From positions 1 to 56,566 of the forward strand of contig PNAG01000022.1 in NCBI GenBank assembly GCA_003169845.1: a stretch of 56,566 nt of DNA. The letters run 5' to 3'. The position numbers and the translations under genes were made by a program. Origin of the DNA: Candidatus Dormiibacterota bacterium (GTDB lineage Bacteria; Chloroflexota; Dormibacteria; Dormibacterales; Dormibacteraceae). The notes under the pieces are model-generated. The model was not told where the DNA came from, ran no database searches, and saw only the letters and a list, made by a program, of their open reading frames with translations. Positions 25,614 through 38,918 of this stretch are shown here, in pieces; the stretch's first letter is position 1; the number at the start of each line of letters is the position of its first letter.

Positions 25614-27077
25614 GTGAAAGCCTCAGCCGCTCAGTTTCCCGCGCCCGCGCGCGATCGGCGCTGGCCGGCCCTGTACGTTCTCTGCGCGGGGATCCTGATG
25701 GTGATTCTCGACGGCACCATCGTCAACGTGGCTCTGCCTTCGATCCAGAGCGATCTGGGCTTCACGCAAGCGAACCTGGTATGGGTCGTCAATTCGTACC
25801 TGATCGCGTTCGGCGGCCTGCTGCTGCTCTCCGGACGGCTCGGCGACCTGGTCGGCCGCAAGCGCATCCTGCTGGCGGGCCTGGCGGTTTTCACGGCGGC
25901 CTCGCTCCTCTGCGGTCTGTCGGTCACTCCCGAGTTGCTCATCGCAGCGCGGTTCATCCAGGGAATCGGCGGTGCGCTGAGCTCGGCCGTGGCCCTCGGG
26001 ATGATCGTGACCATGTTCCCGGAGCAGCCTGAGCAAGCCCGTGCCTTCGGCGTTTACAGCTTCGTGGCTTCGGCCGGAGCTTCGATCGGACTGCTTGCCG
26101 GCGGGATCCTGACCCATGCCATCAGCTGGCACTGGATCTTTTTCGTCAACGTTCCGATCGGCATCGTGGCCATCTTTCTATCTGCGCGCCTGATCGACTC
26201 GGATCGCGGCATCGGGCTGCGGGGCGGCGCCGACGTGATCGGGGCGATTCTCGTCACCGCGGCGTTGATGCTGGGCGTCTACACCATCGTCCAGACGTCG
26301 CAATACGGTTGGATCTCCACGCCGACCATTGGGTTGGGCGCGCTGTCGATCGTCCTGCTGGCTGGATTCGTCGCGCGGCAGCTGACGGCCGCGAATCCCC
26401 TTCTGCCGCTGCGCGTCTTCAGGCCGCGCAATGTGTGGGGCGCCAACCTCGTTCAGCTTCTCCTGGTCGCCGGGATGCTCGGATTCTTCTTCATGAACTC
26501 GCTGTACATGCAGCGTGTCCTCGGCCTCAACGCGTTGCAGATCGGCCTGGCCTTTCTGCCGGTGGCAGTGACGATCGGCGTGCTCTCGGTCGGATTGTCG
26601 GCGCGGTTGACGACCCGCTTCGGAGCGCGCCGTGTCCTGCTGCCGGCGCTGGTCTTCGTCGGCACGGGGCTCGCCCTGTACATGCGATTGCCCGTGCACA
26701 GCAACTATTTCGTAGACCTCCTGCCTGGAATGTTGTTGCTTGGTGTTGGCGCGGGCCTTGTGTTTCCGTCCCTCGCGACGCTGGCGATGTCCAGCGCAAC
26801 GGAAAGCGACTCGGGTCTCGCGTCGGGCCTGCTCAACACAACTGCCCAGGTGGGCGGCGCGCTTGGGCTCGCGGTGCTCGCCACCCTGGCGGCGTCGCAA
26901 ACGCGGAGCCTGCTTGCGCTGGGCGAGAGTGTCCCGGGTGCCCTGACCGGCGGATTCCAGATGGTCTTCGGCATGAGCGCCGCGCTCATCGCTGCCGCTC
27001 TGGTGATCGCTGCCATCGTGCTTCGACGGCAGCCGGCCGATGTCGACGTCGCCGAAAGGTCCGAGGACGCCGCGTAG
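25614..27077 (+). CDS. MFS drug-efflux transporter, DHA2 (14-TM) family
   Basis: A 487-residue inner-membrane proton antiporter of the EmrB/QacA group. The first membrane helix carries motif D1 (LDGTIVNVALPSI), followed by motif A GRLGDLVGRKRIL between helices 2 and 3 and the helix 5 segment GASIGLLAGGIL. Fourteen hydrophobic stretches can be counted. GTG 25614 has GGAGAAG upstream. It faces a second DHA2 exporter convergently across a shared terminator. Substrate unknown; DHA2 proteins export a wide range of toxic organic cations and antibiotics. Confidence 0.92.
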   Translation: MKASAAQFPAPARDRRWPALYVLCAGILMVILDGTIVNVALPSIQSDLGFTQANLVWVVNSYLIAFGGLLLLSGRLGDLVGRKRILLAGLAVFTAASLLCGLSVTPELLIAARFIQGIGGALSSAVALGMIVTMFPEQPEQARAFGVYSFVASAGASIGLLAGGILTHAISWHWIFFVNVPIGIVAIFLSARLIDSDRGIGLRGGADVIGAILVTAALMLGVYTIVQTSQYGWISTPTIGLGALSIVLLAGFVARQLTAANPLLPLRVFRPRNVWGANLVQLLLVAGMLGFFFMNSLYMQRVLGLNALQIGLAFLPVAVTIGVLSVGLSARLTTRFGARRVLLPALVFVGTGLALYMRLPVHSNYFVDLLPGMLLLGVGAGLVFPSLATLAMSSATESDSGLASGLLNTTAQVGGALGLAVLATLAASQTRSLLALGESVPGALTGGFQMVFGMSAALIAAALVIAAIVLRRQPADVDVAERSEDAA

Positions 27078-27098
27078 CGACGCCGTCCGTCAATAAGT

Positions 27099-27129
27099 CC
27101 GAGGACGCCGCGTGTAGCGGCGTCCTCGG
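27099..27129. terminator. Bidirectional hairpin terminator between two MFS genes
   Basis: A 13-bp perfect stem, CCGAGGACGCCGC (27099-27111) and GCGGCGTCCTCGG (27117-27129), with a 5-base loop GTGTA, lying between convergent stops at 27077 and 27144. The left arm repeats the last codons of the upstream MFS gene (GTCCGAGGACGCCGCGTAGCG at about 27059), so the terminator seems to have arisen from a local duplication of the gene end. There is no U-run on either side. Confidence 0.65.
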
Positions 27130-27143
27130 GTATGTGTAAGCGG

Positions 27144-28637
27144 TCAGGCCGCTTCGGCTGTCTCAGTGCGTGTGTATTCGACGCCTTCGAGCTCGCGCCC
27201 CTCAACAGCGACCCGCGGCGTCCGCAGCACCACGAGCACGATGACCAGGCCGGCCGCGACGCAGGCCGCCGCGATTCCAAAGCCCAGCTGATAGCCGGCG
27301 GTCAGCGCGCCGACCAGCGATTCACCTTGCGCGAGCAGGGCGCGCGAGTGGTCGGAGGAAATCGTTCCCAGGGCGGCCAGGCCGAACGCGCCGCCCACCT
27401 GCATCGTGACATTCCCCACACCGGATGCGATGCCGGCATCCGTGGCCGGAATGTCCGCCAGCATGATCGTGGTCAAGGGCATGAACGTCATGCCCGCTCC
27501 GATCCCGAACAGCAGATAAGCGCCGAAGATCCCGGGGAAGTAGGCGGCGTTCTGGTCGGTGGTCGCCATCAGCAGCAGCGCCAGAGTGATCGTTGCGAGG
27601 CCGGGAATGAGCAGGGCCCGGGGACCGAAGCTGCGCATCAACCGGGCCGAGATCCCGAGTGACAGCACAGCGAGCGCAAGCGTCGAAGGCAGGAAAGCCA
27701 GGCCGGTTCCGAACGCGCTGTAGCCCTTCACGTGCTGCAGGTAGAGAGCGCCCAGAAAGAACGTGGTGAACATCCCGGTGGCCACGAGGCCGCGCGCTGC
27801 ACTCGCGCCGGTCAGGCTGCGCAAGCGGAGGATCCGGAGCGGCAGGATCGGGTTGTCGATCCGAGCCTCGACCACGAAGAAGGTGGCCAGAAGGACGATC
27901 GCCGTTCCGCCAAACCCGATCGTATGAGCCGATGTCCAACCCATCTCGGCCGCGGTCACGATCGCGTAAACGCCAAGCATCATCGCGGCGCTGATGAGGA
28001 TCGAGCCGGCGACGTCGACACCCCGGCTCAGGCCGAGGCCTTCGTGCTCTTCGATCAGCCACGAGCCAAGCAGCATGGTGCCCACACCGATCGGCAGGTT
28101 GATGAAGAAGATCCAGTGCCAGCTGATCAGCTGCGTGAGCGTCCCTCCGGCGAGCAAGCCGAGGGAGCCGCCGCCCGCGACCACGAACATGAAGACGCTC
28201 ATGGCCTGGGCGCGCTCGTCGGGCTTGGGGAAACCAGTGACGATGAGCGCGAGGATGACTCCCGCGGACATCGCACCACCGAGACCTTGCAGCAGGCGCG
28301 CTGCGATCAGGGTCGTGGAGTCGAACGCCAGGCCATCAAGCCCCGAGGCCACGGTGAAGACCGCCACGCCGGCGAGGAACACCTTCTTGCGGCCCATCAG
28401 GTCGCCTGCCCGACCGGCGAGCAACAGCAAGCTGCCATAGGCGATCAGGTAGCCGTTGACGACCCAGGTCAGGTTGGCCTGGCTGAAGTGAAGGTCGCGC
28501 TGGATCGCGGGGAGCGCGACGTTCACGATCGTCGAGTCCAGGACGATCATCAGCTGGCCGAAGCAGATCACGACGAGGGCGAGCCAGCGCTGCCGGTCGC
28601 CGAACCGGGCTGGGTTGGTTGAGATGGTCAAGTTCAT
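27144..28637 (-). CDS. MFS drug-efflux transporter, DHA2 (14-TM) family
   Basis: A 497-residue paralogue of the convergent exporter, with motif D1 VLDSTIVNVALPAIQRDL, motif A GRAGDLMGRKKVFL and the SWHWIFFINLPIG helix-loop typical of EmrB/QacA. A strong AAGGAGG sits 5 bases before the ATG at 28637. The gene is divergent from a MarR regulator, the usual arrangement for a repressed efflux pump, so it is probably induced when an effector releases MarR. Confidence 0.92.
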   Translation of the reverse strand: MNLTISTNPARFGDRQRWLALVVICFGQLMIVLDSTIVNVALPAIQRDLHFSQANLTWVVNGYLIAYGSLLLLAGRAGDLMGRKKVFLAGVAVFTVASGLDGLAFDSTTLIAARLLQGLGGAMSAGVILALIVTGFPKPDERAQAMSVFMFVVAGGGSLGLLAGGTLTQLISWHWIFFINLPIGVGTMLLGSWLIEEHEGLGLSRGVDVAGSILISAAMMLGVYAIVTAAEMGWTSAHTIGFGGTAIVLLATFFVVEARIDNPILPLRILRLRSLTGASAARGLVATGMFTTFFLGALYLQHVKGYSAFGTGLAFLPSTLALAVLSLGISARLMRSFGPRALLIPGLATITLALLLMATTDQNAAYFPGIFGAYLLFGIGAGMTFMPLTTIMLADIPATDAGIASGVGNVTMQVGGAFGLAALGTISSDHSRALLAQGESLVGALTAGYQLGFGIAAACVAAGLVIVLVVLRTPRVAVEGRELEGVEYTRTETAEAA

Positions 28638-28672
28638 ACTGCCTCCTTGGACGAACCGGATTGCGGGACGAT

Positions 28673-28708
28673 CACTATAACATGACCATGATGATCCTTA
28701 TTGCATGG
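28673..28708. promoter_or_regulatory. Candidate promoter/operator between MFS and MarR genes
   Basis: On the minus strand TATAGT (28678-28673) is a plausible -10 box for the MFS gene. An inverted repeat CCATG (28686-28690)/CATGG (28704-28708) lies beside it and could be the MarR operator. Both assignments are by position and pattern only. Confidence 0.35.
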
Positions 28709-28755
28709 ACTATCTGGAAAGTGGGAATGGTTCTCATCTAGTGGTAGGATCAGAA

Positions 28756-29220
28756 ATGGCCAAGATGGAGAGTGGTTCCGCTTCCGACACGGGGCTGATC
28801 GCCCTGCTCATCCAGATCAACAAGGCGCTCCACCGGCGCACGTCAGAGGACCTCCTTGGCATGCGCCTGAAGCTGTTCCTGCTCCTGGGCTACGTCCGCG
28901 ACCGGGGCGCCGTCTCCCAGCAGGAGCTCGAGACCGGCCTCCTGATGGACGCGAACAGCGTGGTGCTGCTCCTCAACGAGGCCGAGGCGGCCGGGTTCTC
29001 AGTCCGGAAGCGCGACCCGGCTGATCGCCGCCGTCACATGGTCGAGCTCACCGACGCGGGCCGTGCGGCCATCGAGCGGGCCGAGAAGGCGCGTGAGGGG
29101 ATCGAGGACGACGTGCTGTCGGACCTCAGCTCCGAGGAGAGGGCGACGCTGAGGAAGCTCCTGAAGAGGGTCCTTCACGGTCTCCTCCGAGTCCCGGCCG
29201 AAACCCACTCACAGGCCTAG
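28756..29220 (+). CDS. MarR-family transcriptional regulator
   Basis: A winged-helix repressor of 154 residues from ATG 28756. LLGYVRDRGAVSQQELETGLLMDANSVVLLLNEAEAAGFSVRKRDPADRRRHMVELTDAG covers the helix-turn-helix and beta-wing (DRRR). ATG 28705 would add 17 residues (MDYLESGNGSHL...), but 28756 has an AGGA upstream and the normal family length. It is divergent from the DHA2 exporter at 28637 and probably represses it, and perhaps itself. Confidence 0.88.
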   Translation: MAKMESGSASDTGLIALLIQINKALHRRTSEDLLGMRLKLFLLLGYVRDRGAVSQQELETGLLMDANSVVLLLNEAEAAGFSVRKRDPADRRRHMVELTDAGRAAIERAEKAREGIEDDVLSDLSSEERATLRKLLKRVLHGLLRVPAETHSQA

Positions 29221-29339
29221 CCACGAGGCCGGGGACGGCACCGCGCTCGAAGGAGCCGCGGCCAGGACCTGGTCCATGCGGCTCAGCCGCGCGGCGGAAA
29301 GTCCCCCGGCGCTCGCGGCCGCTGCCCTGGTCGCGATGT

Positions 29340-30500
29340 CTAGTTCAGACGCTCCACGATCATCGCCATCCCTTGCCCGCCGCCCACACACATCGTCTCC
29401 AGGCCAAACGTCTTGTCCTTCTCGCGCAGGCCGTTGAGCAGCGTGCACAGGATGCGGGCGCCTGTCATCCCGAACGGGTGACCCAGGGCGATCGCGCCGC
29501 CGTGCGGGTTTAGCTTGTCGCTGAAGGGGTCGATTCCGAGGCCGCGGGCGGACGGAATGACCTGCGCGGCGAAGGCCTCGTTGATCTCGACGATGTCGAT
29601 GTCTTCGATGGTCATCTTGGCTCGCTTGAGCGCCTGCTTCGAGGCGTCGATCGGGCCGAGGCCCATGAACTCAGGTTCGAGCGCCGAGAGGCCGGTCGAG
29701 ATCACACGGGCGAGCGGCTTGAGCCCGAGCTCCTTGGCCTTGCGAGCCGACATCACGACCACCGCGGCGGCACCGTCGTTGAGGGGGCACGCATTGCCGG
29801 CCGTCACCGTGCCGTCTTCGCGGAACGCGGGCTTGAGCGCCGCCAGGACCTCCACCGTCGTGCCCGGACGCGGGCCGTCGTCCTTCGTGAACATCTCTCC
29901 GTTTGGTAGCGGCACCGGGATGATCTCGCGGTCGAAGAAGCCGTTGTCACGCGCCTTGACGGCCGCGTTCTGGCTCTTCACCGCGTAGAGGTCCTGATCT
30001 TCACGGCTGATCTTCTCTCGCCTGGCCACGTTCTCGGCGGTCTGGCCCATCGCGATGTATACGTCGGGATATTCGTCCGCGTTGCCCGGCAGCAGGCGCG
30101 CGTTGTACGTGTCCGGTGCGTCGGGGTATCCGCTGCCGTAGCGCGAAACGCATTCGACTCCGACCGAGAGGAAGACGTCTCCTTCGCCGGCCTCGATCGC
30201 GTGTGTCGCGATGCGTGTGGTCATCAGCGACGACGAGCAGTAGCGATTGACGGTCACGCCTGGTACGTCGAGGCGGGCCAGGATCGAGACGACCCGGCCG
30301 ATGTTGTGGCCCTGCTCGCCGCCGGGCAGGCCGCAGCCGCAGATGAGGTCCTCGATGTCAGCGCGATCGAGCTCTGGAATCTTCGCGAGCACCTTGGTCA
30401 CCACGTGCGCGGCCAGGTCGTCCGGCCGGACGTCGACGAGGGAGCCCTTGCGAGCCCTACCGATCGGAGAACGGCCCAAAGCCACGATCACTGCATCCAT
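29340..30500 (-). CDS. Acetyl-CoA acyltransferase (thiolase)
   Basis: A 386-residue thiolase, either degradative (beta-oxidation, FadA-like) or biosynthetic acetoacetyl-CoA forming. Nucleophile Cys88 lies in NRYCSSSL, followed by NEAFAAQ, the His in NPHGGAIALGHPFGMTGAR and the second Cys in CVGGGQGMA. The ATG at 30500 lies 7 bases after CATAAT on this strand, implying a leaderless transcript. It is monocistronic here. The NRYCSSS form is commoner in FadA/FadI-like enzymes than in PhaA, but substrate chain length cannot be settled. Confidence 0.92.
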   Translation of the reverse strand: MDAVIVALGRSPIGRARKGSLVDVRPDDLAAHVVTKVLAKIPELDRADIEDLICGCGLPGGEQGHNIGRVVSILARLDVPGVTVNRYCSSSLMTTRIATHAIEAGEGDVFLSVGVECVSRYGSGYPDAPDTYNARLLPGNADEYPDVYIAMGQTAENVARREKISREDQDLYAVKSQNAAVKARDNGFFDREIIPVPLPNGEMFTKDDGPRPGTTVEVLAALKPAFREDGTVTAGNACPLNDGAAAVVVMSARKAKELGLKPLARVISTGLSALEPEFMGLGPIDASKQALKRAKMTIEDIDIVEINEAFAAQVIPSARGLGIDPFSDKLNPHGGAIALGHPFGMTGARILCTLLNGLREKDKTFGLETMCVGGGQGMAMIVERLN

Positions 30501-30507
30501 GGCTTGA

Positions 30508-30513
30508 ATTATG
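30508..30513 (-). promoter_or_regulatory. -10 box of the thiolase gene
   Basis: CATAAT on the minus strand, 7 bases before the ATG at 30500, which places the predicted transcription start on the start codon itself (leaderless mRNA). Confidence 0.45.
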
Positions 30514-30563
30514 GTCCGCTTCTTGTCGCGGCTAAATCGAGGAGCCGCCGCCGGGCGGAGCCG

Positions 30564-30782
30564 TCAGCGCGCCACCTTGCTGGCGATCGCCAGGATCAAA
30601 AACACTGAAGGCAGCCATAGAGCCGCAGCCAGCTCGCGACGGCCGAGGGTCCTGTGCCGCCTGGCTTCCATGATCAGCTCTCGCGGCAGGCGCTCGTTCG
30701 CGTCGAGCGGCGCGAAGATCGAGTACATGCTCCGCCGGTCCAGGCTTCGAAGCTCGCGTTCCTCGGTGACGTGCCGTGCCAT
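30564..30782 (-). CDS. Small single-pass membrane protein, unknown function
   Basis: A 72-residue protein with a charged N-terminal part (MARHVTEERELRSLDRRS, then ANERLPRELIMEARRHR) and one C-terminal hydrophobic helix (about 51-67, LAAALWLPSVFLILAIA) ending in basic residues, so probably anchored with the N-terminus in the cytoplasm. I do not recognise the family. It lies 47 bases downstream of the ABC permease gene on the same strand and may be the last gene of that unit. Confidence 0.55.
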   Translation of the reverse strand: MARHVTEERELRSLDRRSMYSIFAPLDANERLPRELIMEARRHRTLGRRELAAALWLPSVFLILAIASKVAR

Positions 30783-30829
30783 CTGTTCCAGCCTCTAGTT
30801 TGCCACCAGAACGTTGACTAGAGGCGCGT

Positions 30830-31951
30830 CTAGGATCTGACCAGCAGGGTTTCTCGGGTGAAGAGCCTGAGCGCCGCGAACCAGCAGATCAGGCCGGTGG
30901 CGGCCAGGCTTGCGGTGGTGATCCCGAGAGCCGGCCACGCCACGGAGTTGTGGACGATCGCGTCGCGCAGCACCAGAACGGCATTGAGGATCGGGATCAG
31001 GTAGTAGGCAAGGTTGGGGTTGAAGTCCGGGATGAACAGGATGATCGAGGCCGGGAAGACCGTGATGAAGTACAGCGGGGTGGAAAACGCCTGGCCCTGC
31101 CGGAAATTTTTCGCGAGTGTGCCCAGCGCCAGCGTGACGGAGCTGAAGCATCCGGCCAGGAGGATCGCGAGCCACACCATGACGGCAGCAGCCAGCGGGC
31201 TCAAACTCACCCTCGTTCCGAGCAGTGGAATCTGGGTGAGGGCCAGCAACATCGAGCCGATGGCCGCGATCGCCGAGACCAGGCTGATCACGCTTACCGC
31301 CAGGATCTTTCCGAGCAGGATCCGGCTCCGAGGTGTCGGGGTCAAGAGCAGGCTCTCCAGGGTTTTCCGCTCGCGTTCACCCGCCGACGCGTCGAGCGCG
31401 GCGGACAGACCGCCCGTGAGCACCATCGTGATCAGGATGTAGGGCAGGAAGAAGCTCAGGAACGCGTTGCCGGCCGCTTTCACGGGCGAGCTCAGCGGGT
31501 GCGCCCTGACCGGCAGCGGGGTCAGCACGCCAGGGTCGACTCCCAGCTGTTTCAGCGCGGACGCGGCCTTGGCGGCGTTGTACTGGCCCAGCACCGTCTG
31601 CAGCCGTGTGTCCGCGATCTGGGCGCTCTGCCGCGTCGGGTCGTACCACTCATCGATCTCTGAAGGCTGGAAGACCACGCCGAGATCCACCTGCTGCTTG
31701 GCCGCCGCAGCCGGGTCCGCCACTCGTTCGAGCTGCAGCCCGGTAGCGATCATCAAGATGTCGAGGCCGGTAGGGATGTCGCCGCTGTAGCCGACCGTGT
31801 AGTTCTGTGTGGCGGTCTTGGTCGACACCTGGGAGATCACGATCAAAACCGTCGGAGTCGCAAGCGCGGCGAGTCCGAGGGCAATCAGCGTGCGGCGGTC
31901 GCGAAAGATCTCGCGCATCTCCTTCCGAAAAACGATGGCGAGCGTGTTCAT
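30830..31951 (-). CDS. ABC-2 type exporter permease (NatB-like)
   Basis: A 373-residue permease. The N-terminal helix (ALGLAALATPTVLIVIS) follows FRKEMREIFRDRRTL, a typical ABC-2/NatB start; a large extracytoplasmic loop (about 45-170) precedes five or six hydrophobic helices, with SAGERERKTLESLLLTP between helices, the conserved ABC-2 coupling segment. It pairs with the ATPase gene upstream by a 4-base overlap. NatAB-like systems export sodium or other small molecules; the substrate here is unknown. Confidence 0.87.
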   Translation of the reverse strand: MNTLAIVFRKEMREIFRDRRTLIALGLAALATPTVLIVISQVSTKTATQNYTVGYSGDIPTGLDILMIATGLQLERVADPAAAAKQQVDLGVVFQPSEIDEWYDPTRQSAQIADTRLQTVLGQYNAAKAASALKQLGVDPGVLTPLPVRAHPLSSPVKAAGNAFLSFFLPYILITMVLTGGLSAALDASAGERERKTLESLLLTPTPRSRILLGKILAVSVISLVSAIAAIGSMLLALTQIPLLGTRVSLSPLAAAVMVWLAILLAGCFSSVTLALGTLAKNFRQGQAFSTPLYFITVFPASIILFIPDFNPNLAYYLIPILNAVLVLRDAIVHNSVAWPALGITTASLAATGLICWFAALRLFTRETLLVRS

Positions 31952-32673
31952 CGCTTCTCGACGAGCTCGAGAAATGCGTCTTCGAGGTCATGATGCGCGC
32001 CCCTGACCTCGGCGGTCGTCCCAGTCGCGACCACGCTTCCCTCGTGGAGGATGGTGACGCGGTCGCACAGCCGCTCCGCGTCGTGCAGCACGTGAGTCGA
32101 GAAGATGACGCACTTGCCGCGCCCGCGCGACTCGACCATGAAGTTGCGGATCTCCCTCGAAGCGAGCACGTCCAGGTTGGATGTGGGCTCGTCGAACATC
32201 AGGACCGCCGGGTCGTGGACGATGGCCCGGGCGATCGCCACCTTCTGCTTCTGGCCGGAGGACAGACTTTCAGCACGCTGGTTGGCGAACGAAGCCATGT
32301 CCAACCGGTCCACTACGGCGTCCACCCTGCGCTTCAAATCTCCATCGGCCACACCGCTGAGCTCGGCGAAGTACGTGATGTTCTCGCGCGCGGAGAGGCG
32401 TGGATAGACGCCGATGTCCGCGGTGACGACCCCAACGCGGCGGCGCACCTCTTCGGGCGCAGAGGTCGTGTCGAAGCCGAGCACCTCAACGGAACCGGCG
32501 TCGGGGGCCAGCAGGGTGCAGACGATCCGAAGGGTGGTCGTTTTGCCGGCGCCGTTCGGACCCAAAAGGCCGAATATCTCCCCCGACGCGGCCTCCATCG
32601 AGATGCCGCGAAGCACCTTGTTCTTGCCCAGCGTCTTCTCCAGGCGGTCGACTTTGACCGCCGCCGGGCTCAC
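31948..32673 (-). CDS. ABC transporter ATP-binding protein (NatA-like)
   Basis: A 241-residue nucleotide-binding subunit with Walker A GPNGAGKTT, signature LSSGQKQKVAIARA, Walker B VLMFDEPTSNLD and the switch His in STHVLHDAERL. VRRRVGVVTADIGVYPRLSARENI is typical of the NatA/DrrA group. GTG 32673 overlaps the stop of the zinc-ribbon gene (GTGA), and its own stop overlaps the permease start, so all three are one transcript. Confidence 0.92.
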   Translation of the reverse strand: MSPAAVKVDRLEKTLGKNKVLRGISMEAASGEIFGLLGPNGAGKTTTLRIVCTLLAPDAGSVEVLGFDTTSAPEEVRRRVGVVTADIGVYPRLSARENITYFAELSGVADGDLKRRVDAVVDRLDMASFANQRAESLSSGQKQKVAIARAIVHDPAVLMFDEPTSNLDVLASREIRNFMVESRGRGKCVIFSTHVLHDAERLCDRVTILHEGSVVATGTTAEVRGAHHDLEDAFLELVEKR

Positions 32674-33011
32674 CTGGACTTCGGAGTTCGAGCCTTCGTG
32701 GCCTTTGGCTTCGGAGAAGCCGTCTTGGCTGGCTGCGATCTGGTTGCCGGGGGCGCCTTGGTCGCGGCACGTGCTGGGGTTTCGGCCGCGGCGGCTTCGG
32801 CCTCCTCGGCCGCCGGTTCGGCCGCCGGCATCTCAGCGCTCGCCACGCCCATCGTGCTGGAAAGAGTGCGATGGCAGGTTTCACAGGTCACGACGGTGCG
32901 GACGAAGGTCCCCAGCTGGTGCTCCTCGCGGCGCAGGTTGCGCGGGCGGCCGCAGACGGAGCAGTAACCGAGCTCGGTCGTGACGTTGACGTGGCCAGGT
33001 CTCTTGTTCAT
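32670..33011 (-). CDS. Zinc-ribbon protein with Ala/Pro/Lys-rich tail
   Basis: A 113-residue protein. The N-terminus holds a four-Cys knuckle (Cys17-Cys20 in CSVC and Cys43-Cys46 in CETC), the layout of a zinc ribbon. From about residue 60 it is low-complexity, first Ala/Glu-rich then Lys/Pro/Ala-rich, and probably disordered and basic at the end like a nucleic-acid-binding tail. Function unknown. It is divergent from pyrB, its start being 78 bases from the pyrB ATG, and it leads the ABC transporter genes. Confidence 0.7.
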   Translation of the reverse strand: MNKRPGHVNVTTELGYCSVCGRPRNLRREEHQLGTFVRTVVTCETCHRTLSSTMGVASAEMPAAEPAAEEAEAAAAETPARAATKAPPATRSQPAKTASPKPKATKARTPKSR

Positions 33012-33024
33012 GTACTGACTAAGG

Positions 33025-33030
33025 TAAACT
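33025..33030 (+). promoter_or_regulatory. -10 box of the pyr operon
   Basis: TAAACT, with TTGTTC (33004-33009) as a weak -35 at 15 bases. It predicts a transcript start near 33037 and a leader of about 52 bases carrying the PyrR-binding loop. Confidence 0.4.
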
Positions 33031-33058
33031 TTCGCGAGCGTCGGGTTCCTTTAAGTCC

Positions 33059-33082
33059 AGTCCAGTGAGACTGGGAAGGAGG
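33059..33082 (+). promoter_or_regulatory. PyrR-binding RNA loop overlapping the pyrB Shine-Dalgarno site
   Basis: AGTCCAGTGAGACTGGGAAGG matches the known PyrR-binding consensus (UCCAGnGAGRYU, then AAGG) with the CCAGT/ACTGG stem. Its 3' end runs into AAGGAGG (33076-33082), which is the ribosome-binding site for the pyrB ATG at 33090. There is no attenuator terminator in the leader, so PyrR with UMP would block translation, as described for mycobacteria, rather than cause transcription termination. pyrR is the second gene of the operon, closing the feedback loop. Confidence 0.8.
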
Positions 33083-33089
33083 TTTTTTG

Positions 33090-34016
33090 ATGGCCGTCGG
33101 CAGCCGCTTGCGGCACGTGATCGAGAGCCAGCAGTTCTCCCGGTCTCTCCTCGAAGATCTCTTCGCCCGGTCGGACGAAATCAAGCGTGAGCCCCATCGT
33201 TTCATGGGTCGCCTCAACGGCCAGGTCATGGCCGCCCTCTTCTACGAGCCTTCGACGAGAACCCGTCTCTCGTTCGAGGCGGCGATGCTGCGGCTCGGCG
33301 GGCAGACGATGGGCACGGACAACGCGCGCGAATTCTCGTCGGCGGCCAAAGGCGAGACCCTCGAAGACACGATCCGCATCGTCAGCGGCTACGCCGACGT
33401 GATCGTGGTGCGGCACAACGAGGAGGGCGCGGCCAAACGGGCGGCGGCCGTGAGCACGGTGCCCATCATCAACGCGGGAGACGGTCCGGGCCAGCACCCC
33501 ACCCAGGCGCTGCTCGACCTCTACACGATCAAGGACGAGCTGAACCGGATCGACGGCATCAAGGTTGCCCTGGTCGGCGATCTCGCGAACGGCCGGACGG
33601 TCCGCTCGCTCACCTACCTGCTCAGCAAGTTCAAGGAAATCCAACTGACGTTTGTCGCCCCCCCACTCGTAGCCATGCGAGACGATTTGAAAGCGCACCT
33701 CGACGAGCACCACGTCCCGTGGGTCGAAACGCAGGACCTCGAGTCGGTGCTGCCCGAGGTCGACGTGGTCTACATGACCCGAATCCAGAAGGAGCGGTTC
33801 GCCGACCCCGCCGCCTACGAAGCCGTGAAGGGCATCTACCGGATCGACAAGGGCTCGCTCGACCTCATGCGCAAGTACGCGATCGTGATGCACCCGCTGC
33901 CGCGGGTCGACGAGATCGCGCCCGAGGTCGACGCGGACGCCCGCGCCGCCTACTTCCGGCAAGCGCGCAATGGGCTGCACGTCCGCATGGCGCTCCTCGA
34001 CCGGCTGCTGGCATGA
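33090..34016 (+). CDS. pyrB: Aspartate carbamoyltransferase catalytic subunit
   Basis: ATCase, 308 residues, condensing carbamoyl phosphate and aspartate. The carbamoyl-phosphate loop [13 protein letters not shown], the [20 protein letters not shown] segment and [10 protein letters not shown] are all present. No pyrI is near, so it should be an unregulated trimer like the Bacillus enzyme, with control at the RNA level. ATG 33090 has AAGGAGG at a 7-base spacing; a TTG at 33087 is less likely. Its stop overlaps pyrR (ATGA). Confidence 0.96.
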   Translation: MAVGSRLRHVIESQQFSRSLLEDLFARSDEIKREPHRFMGRLNGQVMAALFYEPSTRTRLSFEAAMLRLGGQTMGTDNAREFSSAAKGETLEDTIRIVSGYADVIVVRHNEEGAAKRAAAVSTVPIINAGDGPGQHPTQALLDLYTIKDELNRIDGIKVALVGDLANGRTVRSLTYLLSKFKEIQLTFVAPPLVAMRDDLKAHLDEHHVPWVETQDLESVLPEVDVVYMTRIQKERFADPAAYEAVKGIYRIDKGSLDLMRKYAIVMHPLPRVDEIAPEVDADARAAYFRQARNGLHVRMALLDRLLA

Positions 34017-34547
34017 GCGTCACAGAAGGACGTCTCAAAGCGACGGTGATGGACGCCGACCAGATCCGCCGCTCGCTTTCGCGCATCGCCCACGAGATCC
34101 TGGAGCGGAATCGCGGAACGCAGGATGTCGTGCTGGTCGGCATCCTCGCCAAAGGCGATCACCTGGCGGTCCGGCTTGCGGCGAAGCTGATGGAGCTGGA
34201 AGGCACGCATGTCGCGGTCGGCTCTCTCGACATCAGCCAGCACCGCGACGACCGCCACCTGCGCGAGCCGGCTCACCGCGCGACGTCGCAAATGCCCGAG
34301 GTCGGCGGCAAGGTCGTCGTCCTCGTCGATGACGTGATCCATCACGGCAGGACAGCGCGAGCCGCGATGGATGCGCTGATGGACTTTGGACGCCCGCAGG
34401 CCATCCAGCTGGCGGTCTTGATCGACCGCGGGCATCGCGAGCTGCCGATCCGGCCCGATTACGTCGGGAAGAACGTCCCCACGTCGGACGCGGAGCGCAT
34501 CGAGGTGCTGGTGGCGGAAGACGACGGCATCGACCAGGCGGTGATCG

Positions 34548-34558
<11 letters not shown>
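34013..34558 (+). CDS. pyrR: PyrR: pyr mRNA-binding regulator/uracil phosphoribosyltransferase
   Basis: A 181-residue bifunctional PyrR. The PRPP loop [21 protein letters not shown] and the C-terminal [23 protein letters not shown] are diagnostic. It senses UMP and binds the RNA loop in the pyr leader, located here at 33059-33082. pyrR is second in this operon (pyrB-pyrR) instead of first as in most Gram-positive bacteria. ATG 34013 overlaps the pyrB stop; the 3' end overlaps the carAB start by 11 bases. Confidence 0.95.
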
Positions 34559-38917
<4,359 letters not shown>

Positions 38918-38918
<1 letters not shown>

